From CAZVBV01 sp964513975 (GTDB taxonomy: Bacteria > Patescibacteriota > Gracilibacteria > UBA4473), in NCBI GenBank assembly GCA_964513975.1, contig CAZEON010000002.1, positions 1-51,154 of the forward strand: 51,154 bases of DNA, read 5' to 3'. This document shows, piece by piece, positions 8,045-15,409 of this stretch. Below the pieces are notes generated by a model. The model was not told the DNA's origin, made no database searches, and saw nothing but the letters and a program-made list of their open reading frames with translations. How positions within the stretch are numbered: position 1 is the first letter of the stretch; each line of letters begins with the position of its first letter. The position numbers and the translations under genes were made by a program.

Positions 8045-9750
8045 CTTAGGCAAAATAATTCTTCCAATCCGTCTTTAACCTTTATCTCAAGCCATTTTTC
8101 ATGGTGATAAACCATGTTCAGAAAGAGAGATTGTATTATTTCTGCTTTTTGAACATAGGTCGCTTTATCATAGAAGGATTGGGCGTTCTTCATGAATTTG
8201 ACCATTGTTTCCGTTGAAAGAATTGTAATCTCATTTTTTGATTCGAGATCTTTTATTTCGTTTTCATGGAATTTTATATCTGCCTTGAATTGTTTGAGTT
8301 TCTTTTGATAAACAGCTTCTTCTTCCGTGTTCTTTTCCTTCGCAAAGTTTTTTTCAATATAATTTTCTCTTTTGCTAGAAATCTGATTGATTCGTAATTG
8401 GTTTCTCTTTCTCATTTCTTCGTTGTCCCTAAAAGTTTCTCGTAGTTTTATTCGAGCGTATCCCAAATAAGCAAGATACTGTTCATTTGTCACTTGAATT
8501 TTTCCTATTTTTTCACGGATTTTCACGTCTAATTTGTCAAAAGGAACGCTTTGCTTGGTCTTATTGTTATAAAGTCGAATTTGCCTCGGAGAAACGACAT
8601 CTGCAAGTGTCGCCTTGGGATTTGTCTTTTTGAGTTTTTCTAGATTCGGAAAATGTCGATTATTTTTATTTGGAAGCGTTAGAGAAAAATCAAATCCTTT
8701 TGAATCAACTAAGAAACCATTTTTTATAACTCTAATTGCCTCTAGGTCGTCTTTTTTATTGATTTCCCTCTTGTGATGACGTTGAGAAAAACTCTTTTGT
8801 CTCTCGCTCAAAATCTCATGCTCCTCATAAGTGATAATTGGTTCAAATCCCGATTCTTTTTCAAGGAGGTCAACTATATTATTCCCATAAATCCATTGAC
8901 CGTAGTAAAACGGGTCTGTCCAAATTTGATTCGCCTTTTGATGTGTCATACGAGATTCCTGATCCTTTTTCCCTATACGACAATATCCACGTTTGTTCAT
9001 ATAGTCCGAAATTTTACTATCAGATAAATTCTCATCAATTTTTAATCGAAACCCTTCTTTAAGAATTTGAAAATTGTGTCCATCTGGAATCCATTTTCCA
9101 TCTTCTCCTCGAGCATATCCGTGTTTTATTGATCCAACAGTTTCCCCTTTTCCACTTGATCTTTTATTTCCCGCTGTGACATCTTCAGAAAGTTTGTCAG
9201 AGTATTGCTTTGAGAATACAAACCAAATTCCCAACATCATTTTCCCAGAAGCATTCGGGTCAAAGTGGAAATTCGCATATTGTAATTCAAGAATTCCTTG
9301 GTCTACAAAATCGATAAGAGTTCCTCCTTCGAGCATATTCCGAGCTTGTCGATCAGGAGAATAACTTATAAGCCCCCTGATTTTCCCTTGTTCAATTAGA
9401 CGGGTTAATTTTGTCCATTTCTTTCGATTGGATGGGATTTTTGCACTTTCTTGTTCTTTTACGATAAATAAATGTCGAGAGTCTTGATACACTTTTCGAT
9501 CTTCCAAGTCGTCTATGTGATCTTCCTTGTAAATATCCTCGGACGATTCGAAATTTGAAAAATCCTTTGGTTTAGATTGGATTTCAAGTTCCTCTCTTTT
9601 CGCAAACTTCAAACATTCAACAATTTGACGAGGAATACTCGCAACTTGTTTATTGGAGCTTTCGTCTGTTGATTTTCGACAATAAATCACATATTTAATT
9701 TCTTCGTTTTCCAAGATTACCGGAGCTACTGTTTTTCGTATTGGAGACAT
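8023..9750 (-). CDS. large serine recombinase (integrase of the island)
   Basis: 575 aa serine-type site-specific recombinase. N-terminal catalytic domain: YVIYCRKSTDES with the nucleophilic Ser, SIPRQIVEC, and the SPDRQARNMLEGG segment (S.DR-A motif). Then the recombinase domain with GYARGEDGKWIPD and HQKANQIWTDPFYYG, and a long charged coiled coil (about residues 435-525). The usual zinc-ribbon CxxC pairs between recombinase domain and coiled coil are absent. The TGA stop lies in the T arm of tRNA-CAU and the last five codons are the reverse complement of the tRNA 3' end, so the gene itself spans the presumed attachment junction. Known members excise and integrate phages or conjugative and mobilizable elements using short core sites; here it probably mobilised the 8-19.9 kb island. 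Confidence 0.92.
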   Translation of the reverse strand: MSPIRKTVAPVILENEEIKYVIYCRKSTDESSNKQVASIPRQIVECLKFAKREELEIQSKPKDFSNFESSEDIYKEDHIDDLEDRKVYQDSRHLFIVKEQESAKIPSNRKKWTKLTRLIEQGKIRGLISYSPDRQARNMLEGGTLIDFVDQGILELQYANFHFDPNASGKMMLGIWFVFSKQYSDKLSEDVTAGNKRSSGKGETVGSIKHGYARGEDGKWIPDGHNFQILKEGFRLKIDENLSDSKISDYMNKRGYCRIGKKDQESRMTHQKANQIWTDPFYYGQWIYGNNIVDLLEKESGFEPIITYEEHEILSERQKSFSQRHHKREINKKDDLEAIRVIKNGFLVDSKGFDFSLTLPNKNNRHFPNLEKLKKTNPKATLADVVSPRQIRLYNNKTKQSVPFDKLDVKIREKIGKIQVTNEQYLAYLGYARIKLRETFRDNEEMRKRNQLRINQISSKRENYIEKNFAKEKNTEEEAVYQKKLKQFKADIKFHENEIKDLESKNEITILSTETMVKFMKNAQSFYDKATYVQKAEIIQSLFLNMVYHHEKWLEIKVKDGLEELFCLSGGRGRN

Positions 9751-9826
9751 AAAAGGAAGTGTTTAATGAAAAATAAACAATGAAATGATATCTTTTTTAT
9801 TAAACGTTTCAAGTCAAAAGTTTTAA

Positions 9827-9979
9827 TCACCCTCTTACAATCGCTAGGAAGACTTGAGAGACTTCAAACAAAGCCTTTCCAACCGTTGATACCTTTTCTT
9901 CAGAAATATTCGCTCCAGCCAACTGCTCATCGATTTTACGAAGAGTATTTTTTAGAGATTCCTGTTGAGGCGATTTCAT
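9827..9979 (-). CDS. small protein next to the recombinase, unknown
   Basis: 50 aa, not among longer frames but with a normal amino-acid mix: starts MKSPQQESLKNTLRKIDEQ and ends VFLAIVRG before TGA. Predicted mostly helical, acidic-basic balanced. It lies 76 bp upstream of the recombinase start on the same strand, in a gap otherwise without genes. It could be a small DNA-binding or directionality factor, but no motif proves this. The frame remains open for 14 codons upstream without another ATG. Confidence 0.45.
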   Translation of the reverse strand: MKSPQQESLKNTLRKIDEQLAGANISEEKVSTVGKALFEVSQVFLAIVRG

Positions 9980-10047
9980 TGCCTCTCTATCGTATTTATC
10001 TACAAAAGGAAATCTGATCCGAAAACACTGAGGAAATTAGAGGAAAT

Positions 10048-11181
10048 TCAGGAATTTTGTCTCCATACCCAAAAATCAGGATTAAAAATTACCATTTTTC
10101 CATTCTCTTCACTTACAATACTTATTATAGAAACATCCCCCTTCATACCAAGTTTTTTCTTTATATTGTCCTGAAAATCTCGCAAATTTTCCTCTGCTTT
10201 TTTTTCTGTTCTTGTATTTGCCCCATTTACTATTTCATCCAAAGCAAATTTTCCATTGTGTTTTTGCACTAATCTACAGGCAACAGATGGAACTTTTCCT
10301 TGATACATTTCATGGAAAGTTTTTCCTTCATATTGAAGTTTAAGATATGAGGCAATAAATATTTTCCCTTCTATAGATTTCTCCTCTAAATCTTTTATCT
10401 TTCCATCTTCTACCGCAAACTCTAAATCCTGAAGAACGGACTCCCACGAAGACAATATAGATTCTTTTTGCTGAAAATCGTGATAATCGTCTGGTAGTGG
10501 AATAAAATAACAAATTAGTTTTTCTTTTTTGGGGTCTTTACTACACCAAGAAAAGGGATTTTTTAAATCTCTGCGTAGATAATAATCTTTTAATAATCTT
10601 AAATAACGATATTGTGTTTGTCCTTTAGGATGTCTAAAAAATTCCTCTAATAAAAGATATATTTCTCGAAGGGGTTTAGTTGTTTTTTTATCTGTTAAAA
10701 GAAGTAGTAATTTATTTATTTCAGGTAAAGCATAAATCCACTCTTTCTTTTTTGTAAATCCATCTGGATCAAATGTTTGGAAATAAAAATCCTTTGTTTT
10801 TATTCCTCTTAAAATATTTTTTATGTGATCTTTCGTCTGAATATTGCAAAATTCACCATTTTCTAAAAGATTTTTAAAGGGATAAGAGATATTATTTTGA
10901 ATCTTTTTTAATTGTTCTTCTGATATTTTTATACTTTCAGGTTCGCATACGATCTTATTTATATAATCAAGGTATTTATTGAATAAGGATGAAAATTCTT
11001 CTGTCTCAAATCTATCTGAATACCAATACAAAATAGGTCGTATGTAATTCCAGAAACAAGGAGATTCAAAAAGACGAGAACAAACACTATCTCTAAGAAA
11101 AGAATTAAAGTCGTCTTTTTTGTTGTCTGAAAGACTTTGTATCCGCAAATAAGCCTCTTTTATTAAATCTAGTTCGTTCAT
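10048..11181 (-). CDS. hypothetical island protein, 377 aa
   Basis: Family not recognised. AT-rich coding (many AAA, ATT, TTT codons) unlike the core genes. Largely helical, Lys/Glu-rich, with no membrane segment or signal peptide. The C-terminal 70 residues (from about 305) contain two helices ending KKAEENLRDFQDNIKKKLG followed by a beta hairpin SIISIVSEENGKMVIF, an outline compatible with a winged-helix fold; this is a weak structural guess. Starts at ATG 11181, with no gene for 170 bp upstream except a long hairpin (11282-11345). It is the largest unknown of the island and the first candidate for cargo function. Confidence 0.7.
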   Translation of the reverse strand: MNELDLIKEAYLRIQSLSDNKKDDFNSFLRDSVCSRLFESPCFWNYIRPILYWYSDRFETEEFSSLFNKYLDYINKIVCEPESIKISEEQLKKIQNNISYPFKNLLENGEFCNIQTKDHIKNILRGIKTKDFYFQTFDPDGFTKKKEWIYALPEINKLLLLLTDKKTTKPLREIYLLLEEFFRHPKGQTQYRYLRLLKDYYLRRDLKNPFSWCSKDPKKEKLICYFIPLPDDYHDFQQKESILSSWESVLQDLEFAVEDGKIKDLEEKSIEGKIFIASYLKLQYEGKTFHEMYQGKVPSVACRLVQKHNGKFALDEIVNGANTRTEKKAEENLRDFQDNIKKKLGMKGDVSIISIVSEENGKMVIFNPDFWVWRQNS

Positions 11182-11281
11182 CTAGTCGGAATGTAGCACT
11201 TTTTGTCTAAATTATTAAAAATAGTTATTTTCTTCCTGAAACTCTGTCATCGAACAAGTAACGAGGATTAAAAAAGCCTCT

Positions 11282-11345
11282 CGCACAAAAAGACAAAGTG
11301 TTACCTACGCTAAGACTTAAGGCATACACTTTACTCGTTTGTGCG
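11282..11345. other. 64-nt imperfect inverted repeat
   Basis: CGCACAAA (11282-11289) pairs with TTTGTGCG (11338-11345) and AAAGTGT (11295-11301) with ACACTTT (11326-11332), with CCT/AGG pairs further in. It sits between the 38-aa gene and the 377-aa gene. No T-run follows on either strand, so it is more like an operator, a recombination site or a small RNA than a simple terminator. Confidence 0.55.
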
Positions 11346-11355
11346 TACTTGTCCT

Positions 11356-11472
11356 TCATTCTTGAGTTTCTTCTAATTTTTTGGCTTTTAGTTCAATATT
11401 TATTTCTTTCAAAACTTTAAAAAAATCTACAAGATTCTTTAATGCTTCGGGGTTAAGTTTTTTTATTCTCAT
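11356..11472 (-). CDS. small 38-aa protein, coupled to the 174-aa gene
   Basis: MRIKKLNPEALKNLVDFF begins a 38-residue peptide, strongly helical and Lys/Glu-rich, ending KKLEETQE before TGA. Its ATG lies 20 bp inside the 3' end of the preceding gene on the same strand (which stops at 11453), an arrangement typical of translational coupling. Function unknown; composition resembles a coiled-coil partner subunit. Confidence 0.45.
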   Translation of the reverse strand: MRIKKLNPEALKNLVDFFKVLKEINIELKAKKLEETQE

Positions 11473-11977
11473 AATGCTTTTTCTTTTTCAGCGCATTTCT
11501 TAGTTGTTCCCATTTAGAACTCGTTGCCTTACTTCGTATTGCTTTCTTATATATTGATTGGCATATTTTCGTTGCAGATATTTTTGTTTGTTCTTCGAAC
11601 GGAAGTTTGAGAAACTTGCTATGAAATTCTAACAATAATAGTTGTCTTTGCGTCTTAGGAATGTTCAATATAAAATCTGGAAATAATTTTTTTGTTTGTC
11701 CGTCATTTTTGTCCTCTGGGAATCCATTATCTAAGATCGGTTCGTCAAAAAGTTCTTCTAAAAATTTATCCATATCCTGTTCTTTCTGCATCATTTTTTG
11801 CCACTCGCTTAGTTCGTTTAAATCTTTGTTTTGTTTTTTAGGTTTCGATGTTTTTGTAGGTTCTTCTTTTATTTTTCTTTTTTCATCTTTTCCCGTTTTT
11901 ACGAACGTATAGTATAAATAAATACAAAAACTAATCATTAGACAAACCGCAAGCGTAGACATAAGATTATCGAACAT
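11453..11977 (-). CDS. single-pass membrane protein, unknown function
   Basis: 174 aa. One N-terminal membrane segment (STLAVCLMISFCIYLYYTFV, about residues 7-26) followed by a highly charged linker of Lys/Glu and a helical C-terminal domain (about 100-174) rich in Lys and Gln. Topology: short outside tail, cytoplasmic body by the positive-inside rule. No family recognised. AT-rich island codon usage. Precedes and overlaps the 38-aa gene; these two and the 377-aa gene may be one unit. Confidence 0.65.
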   Translation of the reverse strand: MFDNLMSTLAVCLMISFCIYLYYTFVKTGKDEKRKIKEEPTKTSKPKKQNKDLNELSEWQKMMQKEQDMDKFLEELFDEPILDNGFPEDKNDGQTKKLFPDFILNIPKTQRQLLLLEFHSKFLKLPFEEQTKISATKICQSIYKKAIRSKATSSKWEQLRNALKKKKHYENKKT

Positions 11978-12017
11978 ATCAGAATAAATTAACTAACTTT
12001 TTAAGGTTGAATACCTT

Positions 12018-12599
12018 TTACTTCAATTTTTCCATTTCTGAAATCATTTGTCTATATCGTTCAATTGCTGGTAGATCGAGATATCGAGAAAGCATTGCGT
12101 GACACTCTTTTTCAAACCAAAGTTTTTCTTTTTTTTCACGATTGAACTTTCCCCAGATTTGTTTTCCCTGTTTCTCATGTTCGTTCAAAACAGATTTGAG
12201 ATTGGAAATTTTATCATAAAGACAGACAATTTTTGACTCTTGGGAAGCCTTTTCCACTCGATTGAGATAGTCCTTTTTTTTCAATTCCCAGTCTTTCCGA
12301 TCATTAAAATCTGGATTTTCTATGACTCCTAGGACAATTTTGAGAACAGTTTTTCCACAGACAGATCCCAATTCTTCTTTTGCACATTTTGTATCTTCTA
12401 AAAGATCATGACACAATGCTGCTGAGATTAATTCTGGTGTCGCTTTTTCCAAAAAATCACGATGAATCATCGTTGCAACGTCGAACAAGTGGATTAGGTA
12501 CGAGTGTTTCCCCAACTTACGGATTTGTCTAGAGTGATATTGGCAGATAAGATCAATAGCATCGTCGATCAATGTGGAATTAGTAAAGTGCTGAATCAT
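12018..12599 (-). CDS. HD-domain phosphohydrolase, RSH/SpoT-hydrolase type
   Basis: 193 aa from ATG 12599 (MIQHFTNSTLIDDAIDL); a longer frame upstream would overlap the preceding gene and adds no family residues. The metal-binding pattern of (p)ppGpp hydrolases is visible: His in YLIHLFDVA (about 37), HD in LCHDLLEDT (64-65) with the ED pair at 68-69, and the later Asp in IVCLYDKISNL. Only the hydrolase half is present; no synthetase or TGS/ACT domain, so it is like a small alarmone hydrolase. Known small hydrolases degrade (p)ppGpp or related nucleotides; on a mobile island it may counter an alarmone toxin or tune host stress (inference). It lies 25 bp after the 149-aa gene. Confidence 0.75.
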   Translation of the reverse strand: MIQHFTNSTLIDDAIDLICQYHSRQIRKLGKHSYLIHLFDVATMIHRDFLEKATPELISAALCHDLLEDTKCAKEELGSVCGKTVLKIVLGVIENPDFNDRKDWELKKKDYLNRVEKASQESKIVCLYDKISNLKSVLNEHEKQGKQIWGKFNREKKEKLWFEKECHAMLSRYLDLPAIERYRQMISEMEKLK

Positions 12600-12624
12600 T
12601 TGTGTAGAAGATAAAAAATAAAAA

Positions 12625-13074
12625 TTAGTTTCGTTCTTCAAGAGGAAGGATAACGCCATCCATTTGAATTTGAGAAATATATTGGAAATTTCTATCGTAA
12701 TTAGGACTGCTATTTTTTCCAAAGGAAAAATCCATTGAAATAACATTATTTTCTCGTGTGATGAGATTTATTTTGAACCACGTAATATAATCAAGAGTGG
12801 CAACATTGCCTTCGTCCAGAACAATTTTCTCGAAAGGCTTGAGATGTCCTCGGTCTTTGATTCCTATTGGGGGAAAACTTAGTCCATTCCCAAACATTCC
12901 TGTGTATACAAGTACGTGTAGATAAGTTCGCTCAACTGGATTAATGAGAAAAACTTTGAAATCGTTTGTTTTTTTTCCTTCTTCATCTGGAACATATTTA
13001 CAGAACGCAATAAACGGTTTTAGTTCTTGTATTGTGGTAAAAAGGGAATTGTAGCTGGTGAGTTGGTCTGTCAT
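12625..13074 (-). CDS. hypothetical island protein, 149 aa
   Basis: Starts MTDQLTSYNSLFTTIQELKP; an in-frame ATG 12 codons upstream is less likely since that stretch is only a hydrophobic translation of A/T-rich DNA. Predicted alpha/beta: repeated beta-like stretches such as DFKVFLINPVERTYLHVLVY and ITWFKINLITRENNVISM. No membrane segment, no recognised family. First gene of a leftward pair with the HD hydrolase. The 440-bp region upstream is non-coding, structured, and shared with the divergent type III methylase. Confidence 0.6.
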   Translation of the reverse strand: MTDQLTSYNSLFTTIQELKPFIAFCKYVPDEEGKKTNDFKVFLINPVERTYLHVLVYTGMFGNGLSFPPIGIKDRGHLKPFEKIVLDEGNVATLDYITWFKINLITRENNVISMDFSFGKNSSPNYDRNFQYISQIQMDGVILPLEERN

Positions 13075-13175
13075 TTTGAAAAGGGATGAAAAAATAAAAA
13101 AAAACGACATGGGAAATTCTTAACACACCAAAAAGGTGTAAAGAATCTTCCAAATCGTTTTCCACAATTCAGTCA

Positions 13176-13245
13176 ATCTTGTTCATATGGGTCTTCAACA
13201 GACTCTAGCCTCTAACCGAGTTCCACAAGTGGAACAAAACAAGAT
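13176..13245. ncRNA. structured non-coding segment 1 (three-way-junction fold)
   Basis: ATCTTGTT (13176-13183) pairs with AACAAGAT (13238-13245), enclosing two hairpins: GTCT/AGAC (13191-13203) and GTTCCAC-AA-GTGGAAC (13220-13235). Together these can form a three-way junction. No open frame of credible composition crosses it. Could be an RNA, or a set of operator palindromes for the flanking divergent genes; strand unknown. Confidence 0.4.
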
Positions 13246-13365
13246 GGATTGGATAAACCGTCCAAACTCGAGTGTTAATCGAAAGAACAAATGTAGTGTA
13301 GCATGTTTTTAAAAGAAAGTCATTATCATAATTTGTAAAAAGATAGAAATCATTTAAATTGTTTC

Positions 13366-13512
13366 TGCACTTTTTAGAATAATAAAATACCCAAATGTGG
13401 AATTTTCCCGTAGGGAAATATTGTATGCCAATAAAGATGGGGCGATTGACTCGTCTTTATGGTATACCGCAAGGGATATTCTAAAAGGTGCACGATAAGT
13501 CGCCCCTTTTTT
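13366..13512 (+). ncRNA. structured RNA with predicted pseudoknot before type III mod
   Basis: Closing stem TGCACTTTTTAGAATA (13366-13381) with TATTCTAAAAGGTGCA (13477-13492), 15 Watson-Crick pairs plus one G-T. Inside: hairpin TTTCCC-GTA-GGGAAA (13404-13418) and a 14-bp stem, one bulge, between GTATGCCAATAAAGA (13423-13437) and TCTTTATGGTATAC (13454-13467). The 16-nt loop of that stem contains GGGGCGA (13439-13445), which is complementary to TCGCCCC (13500-13506), followed by six T. The last helix would be a pseudoknot and, with the U-run, may act as a terminator. It ends 2 bp before the mod ATG. I recognise no known RNA family. Confidence 0.55.
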
Positions 13513-13514
13513 AA

Positions 13515-15248
13515 ATGAATTCACAAAATCAGTTACCAAAAGAAGATTTATTGGCTCAAATTAAAGAGTTAAATAAGGAAATACAAAAATTAAAAGCCAG
13601 AAAAAAATACGGTCTAGTCTGGGAAGACAAACCAGAAGAATTTGATGAAAAGACAAAGGATGCTTTGCCTATTTTAAAGGAGAAAGAGAGCGAAGCATTT
13701 CAAGAGATCAAAACAGATAGAAATAAACCGATGAATATTTTAATTGAGGGAGATAATTATCATTCTCTTTCTGTTTTAAATTATACGCATAAAGAATCCA
13801 TTGATGTTATCTACATTGATCCTCCTTACAACACAGGGAATAAGAGTTGGAAATATAATAATGATTATGTAGAAAAAGATGATCGCTTTAAACATAGTAA
13901 ATTTATTTCATTTATAAACAGACGGTTACATTTAGCTCGTAATTTATTAAAAAAATCAGGTATTTTAATATTTGCTATTGATGATTACGAAATTCATTCA
14001 ATGAGATTATTATTGGATGAAATCATGGGGCAGGAAAACAGAATAGGAACTGTTGTCGTTCAACATAATCCGCGAGGACGAAGTGATGATAAATTCTTTG
14101 CTACTTCTCACGAATATCTGCTTTTTTACGCAAAAGATTCTTCGCAAGCATCAGTTGATTTATTAGCTTTATCTGATGAACAAGAAGCGGCTTTTCGTTT
14201 AGAGGATGAAGTGTCAAAATATAGACTATTACCGTTTAGAAGAAGTGGATCTAATTCTCGTAGAATAGATCGTCCTAAATTGTTTTATCCTCTCTATTTT
14301 AATCCCCAAACGAAGGAATCTTCCCTAGAAAAAATATCTGGATCTATTGAACTTTTTCCAATAGATACAAGTGGAACAGAACGATGTTGGCGTTGGGGAA
14401 AGGAATCCTTGGCAAAAGCTATGAAATCAGAGTTGGTAATTACTGAAAATAAAGGAAAATATATAGTAAAATTAAAAGATCGTATTAAAACAGGACGAAA
14501 GGCTAAGACGGTATGGGTTGATCCAAAATATGATGCATCTTCACACGGAACGATTCTGATTGAAAAAATATTACAAAAAAATAAATCTTTTGATTATCCG
14601 AAATCATTATATGCCGTAATAGACTCTCTACAGATTACAGCAGGAAGTAATAAATCAGCTGTTATTTTAGATTTTTTCGCAGGATCAGGAACAACTGGAC
14701 ACGCTACATTAGCACTAAATAACGAAGATGACGGAAATAGACAATTTATTTTATGTACAAATAATGAAAATAATATCTGTGAAGATGTTACTTTTGAGCG
14801 CGTAAAAAGAGTAATGGAAGGGTATAAAAATCAAAAAGGAGAAGGCATTGAAGGATTGGGGGGAAATTTAAAATATTTACAAACAGACTTTTTACAAAAA
14901 CAACAATCTGAAAGATCAATCACAGATGAAGATAAATTGAATTTAACTCACAAAGTAGGATGTATATTGGCACTTAAAGAAAACACTTTTGAGGAAATTA
15001 AAAAGAATGATTTTTATCAAATCTATGAATCAAAGGATCAGGTTACAGGGATTTATTTCCGTGAAAACACAGAGAGGTTAGATGAACTTGTAGATATGCT
15101 CTCAGCGAGAAAAGAGAGAAAGGTAAAACTTTATATTTTCTCTTGGGATAAAGGAGAATATAAAAATTCTTTTCCTGAGCATAAAAACATTGTTTGTGAA
15201 GATATTCCCGAACCTATTTTAGAGGTTTACAAAAATATTGGTCTTTAA
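13515..15248 (+). CDS. mod: type III restriction-modification methyltransferase subunit
   Basis: 577 aa adenine-N6 DNA methyltransferase, specificity subunit of a type III system. Seen: N-terminal coiled coil (about residues 5-30), KYGLVWEDKPE, the IEGDNYHSLSVLNYTHK helix, catalytic motif IV DPPY (102-105, in YIDPPYNTGN) and the AdoMet motif FAGSGTT near residue 395. Motif IV before I with the target-recognition region between them is the beta-class order expected for Mod. ATG at 13515 follows a T-run with no Shine-Dalgarno sequence and sits right behind the structured RNA. AT-rich. The stop is 3 bp before the presumed original res start, now separated by a REP insertion. Recognition sequence cannot be read from the protein. 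Confidence 0.92.
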   Translation: MNSQNQLPKEDLLAQIKELNKEIQKLKARKKYGLVWEDKPEEFDEKTKDALPILKEKESEAFQEIKTDRNKPMNILIEGDNYHSLSVLNYTHKESIDVIYIDPPYNTGNKSWKYNNDYVEKDDRFKHSKFISFINRRLHLARNLLKKSGILIFAIDDYEIHSMRLLLDEIMGQENRIGTVVVQHNPRGRSDDKFFATSHEYLLFYAKDSSQASVDLLALSDEQEAAFRLEDEVSKYRLLPFRRSGSNSRRIDRPKLFYPLYFNPQTKESSLEKISGSIELFPIDTSGTERCWRWGKESLAKAMKSELVITENKGKYIVKLKDRIKTGRKAKTVWVDPKYDASSHGTILIEKILQKNKSFDYPKSLYAVIDSLQITAGSNKSAVILDFFAGSGTTGHATLALNNEDDGNRQFILCTNNENNICEDVTFERVKRVMEGYKNQKGEGIEGLGGNLKYLQTDFLQKQQSERSITDEDKLNLTHKVGCILALKENTFEEIKKNDFYQIYESKDQVTGIYFRENTERLDELVDMLSARKERKVKLYIFSWDKGEYKNSFPEHKNIVCEDIPEPILEVYKNIGL

Positions 15249-15256
15249 AAAATGCA

Positions 15257-15409
15257 AGTAAATATCCCTGGGCTTACGCCACAGGGCATTTCAACTGAAT
15301 TCAAGCGAAGCTTGTCCTAATTTTGTTTTGGATAACAAAACTTCATTAGGATTTTTTCCATCCCTCGCCCTGACGGGACGGGGAATTTCTAGCGGATTAT
15401 TAAAAAACT
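15257..15409 (+). mobile_element. REP/MITE-like insertion in the mod-res operon
   Basis: 153 bp, identical except at 15405 to 28776-28928 beside the IS200-type transposase. It holds a CCCTGGGC...GCCACAGGG hairpin, an AAGCGAAGCTT hairpin, a CCTAAT...ATTAGG stem-loop with a GTTTT/AAAAC inner stem, and a CCC...GGGACGGGG palindrome followed by AATTTCTAGCGGATTA. Removing 15258-15405 would bring ATG CAA (15252-15257) in frame with AAC TTC CAA GAA of Res, restoring a normal Res start 3 bp after mod. The element therefore inserted just behind the original res start codon. Confidence 0.88.

Noticed and set aside
13366..13512. Retron-type msr-msd RNA
   Set aside because: The closing stem is similar to a1/a2 repeats, but there is no reverse transcriptase in the window.
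13354..13539. 61-residue reading frame on the minus strand through the structured RNA
   Set aside because: It runs against the RNA and into the mod start; the base pairing explains the sequence better than a protein does. A weak possibility of a real peptide remains.
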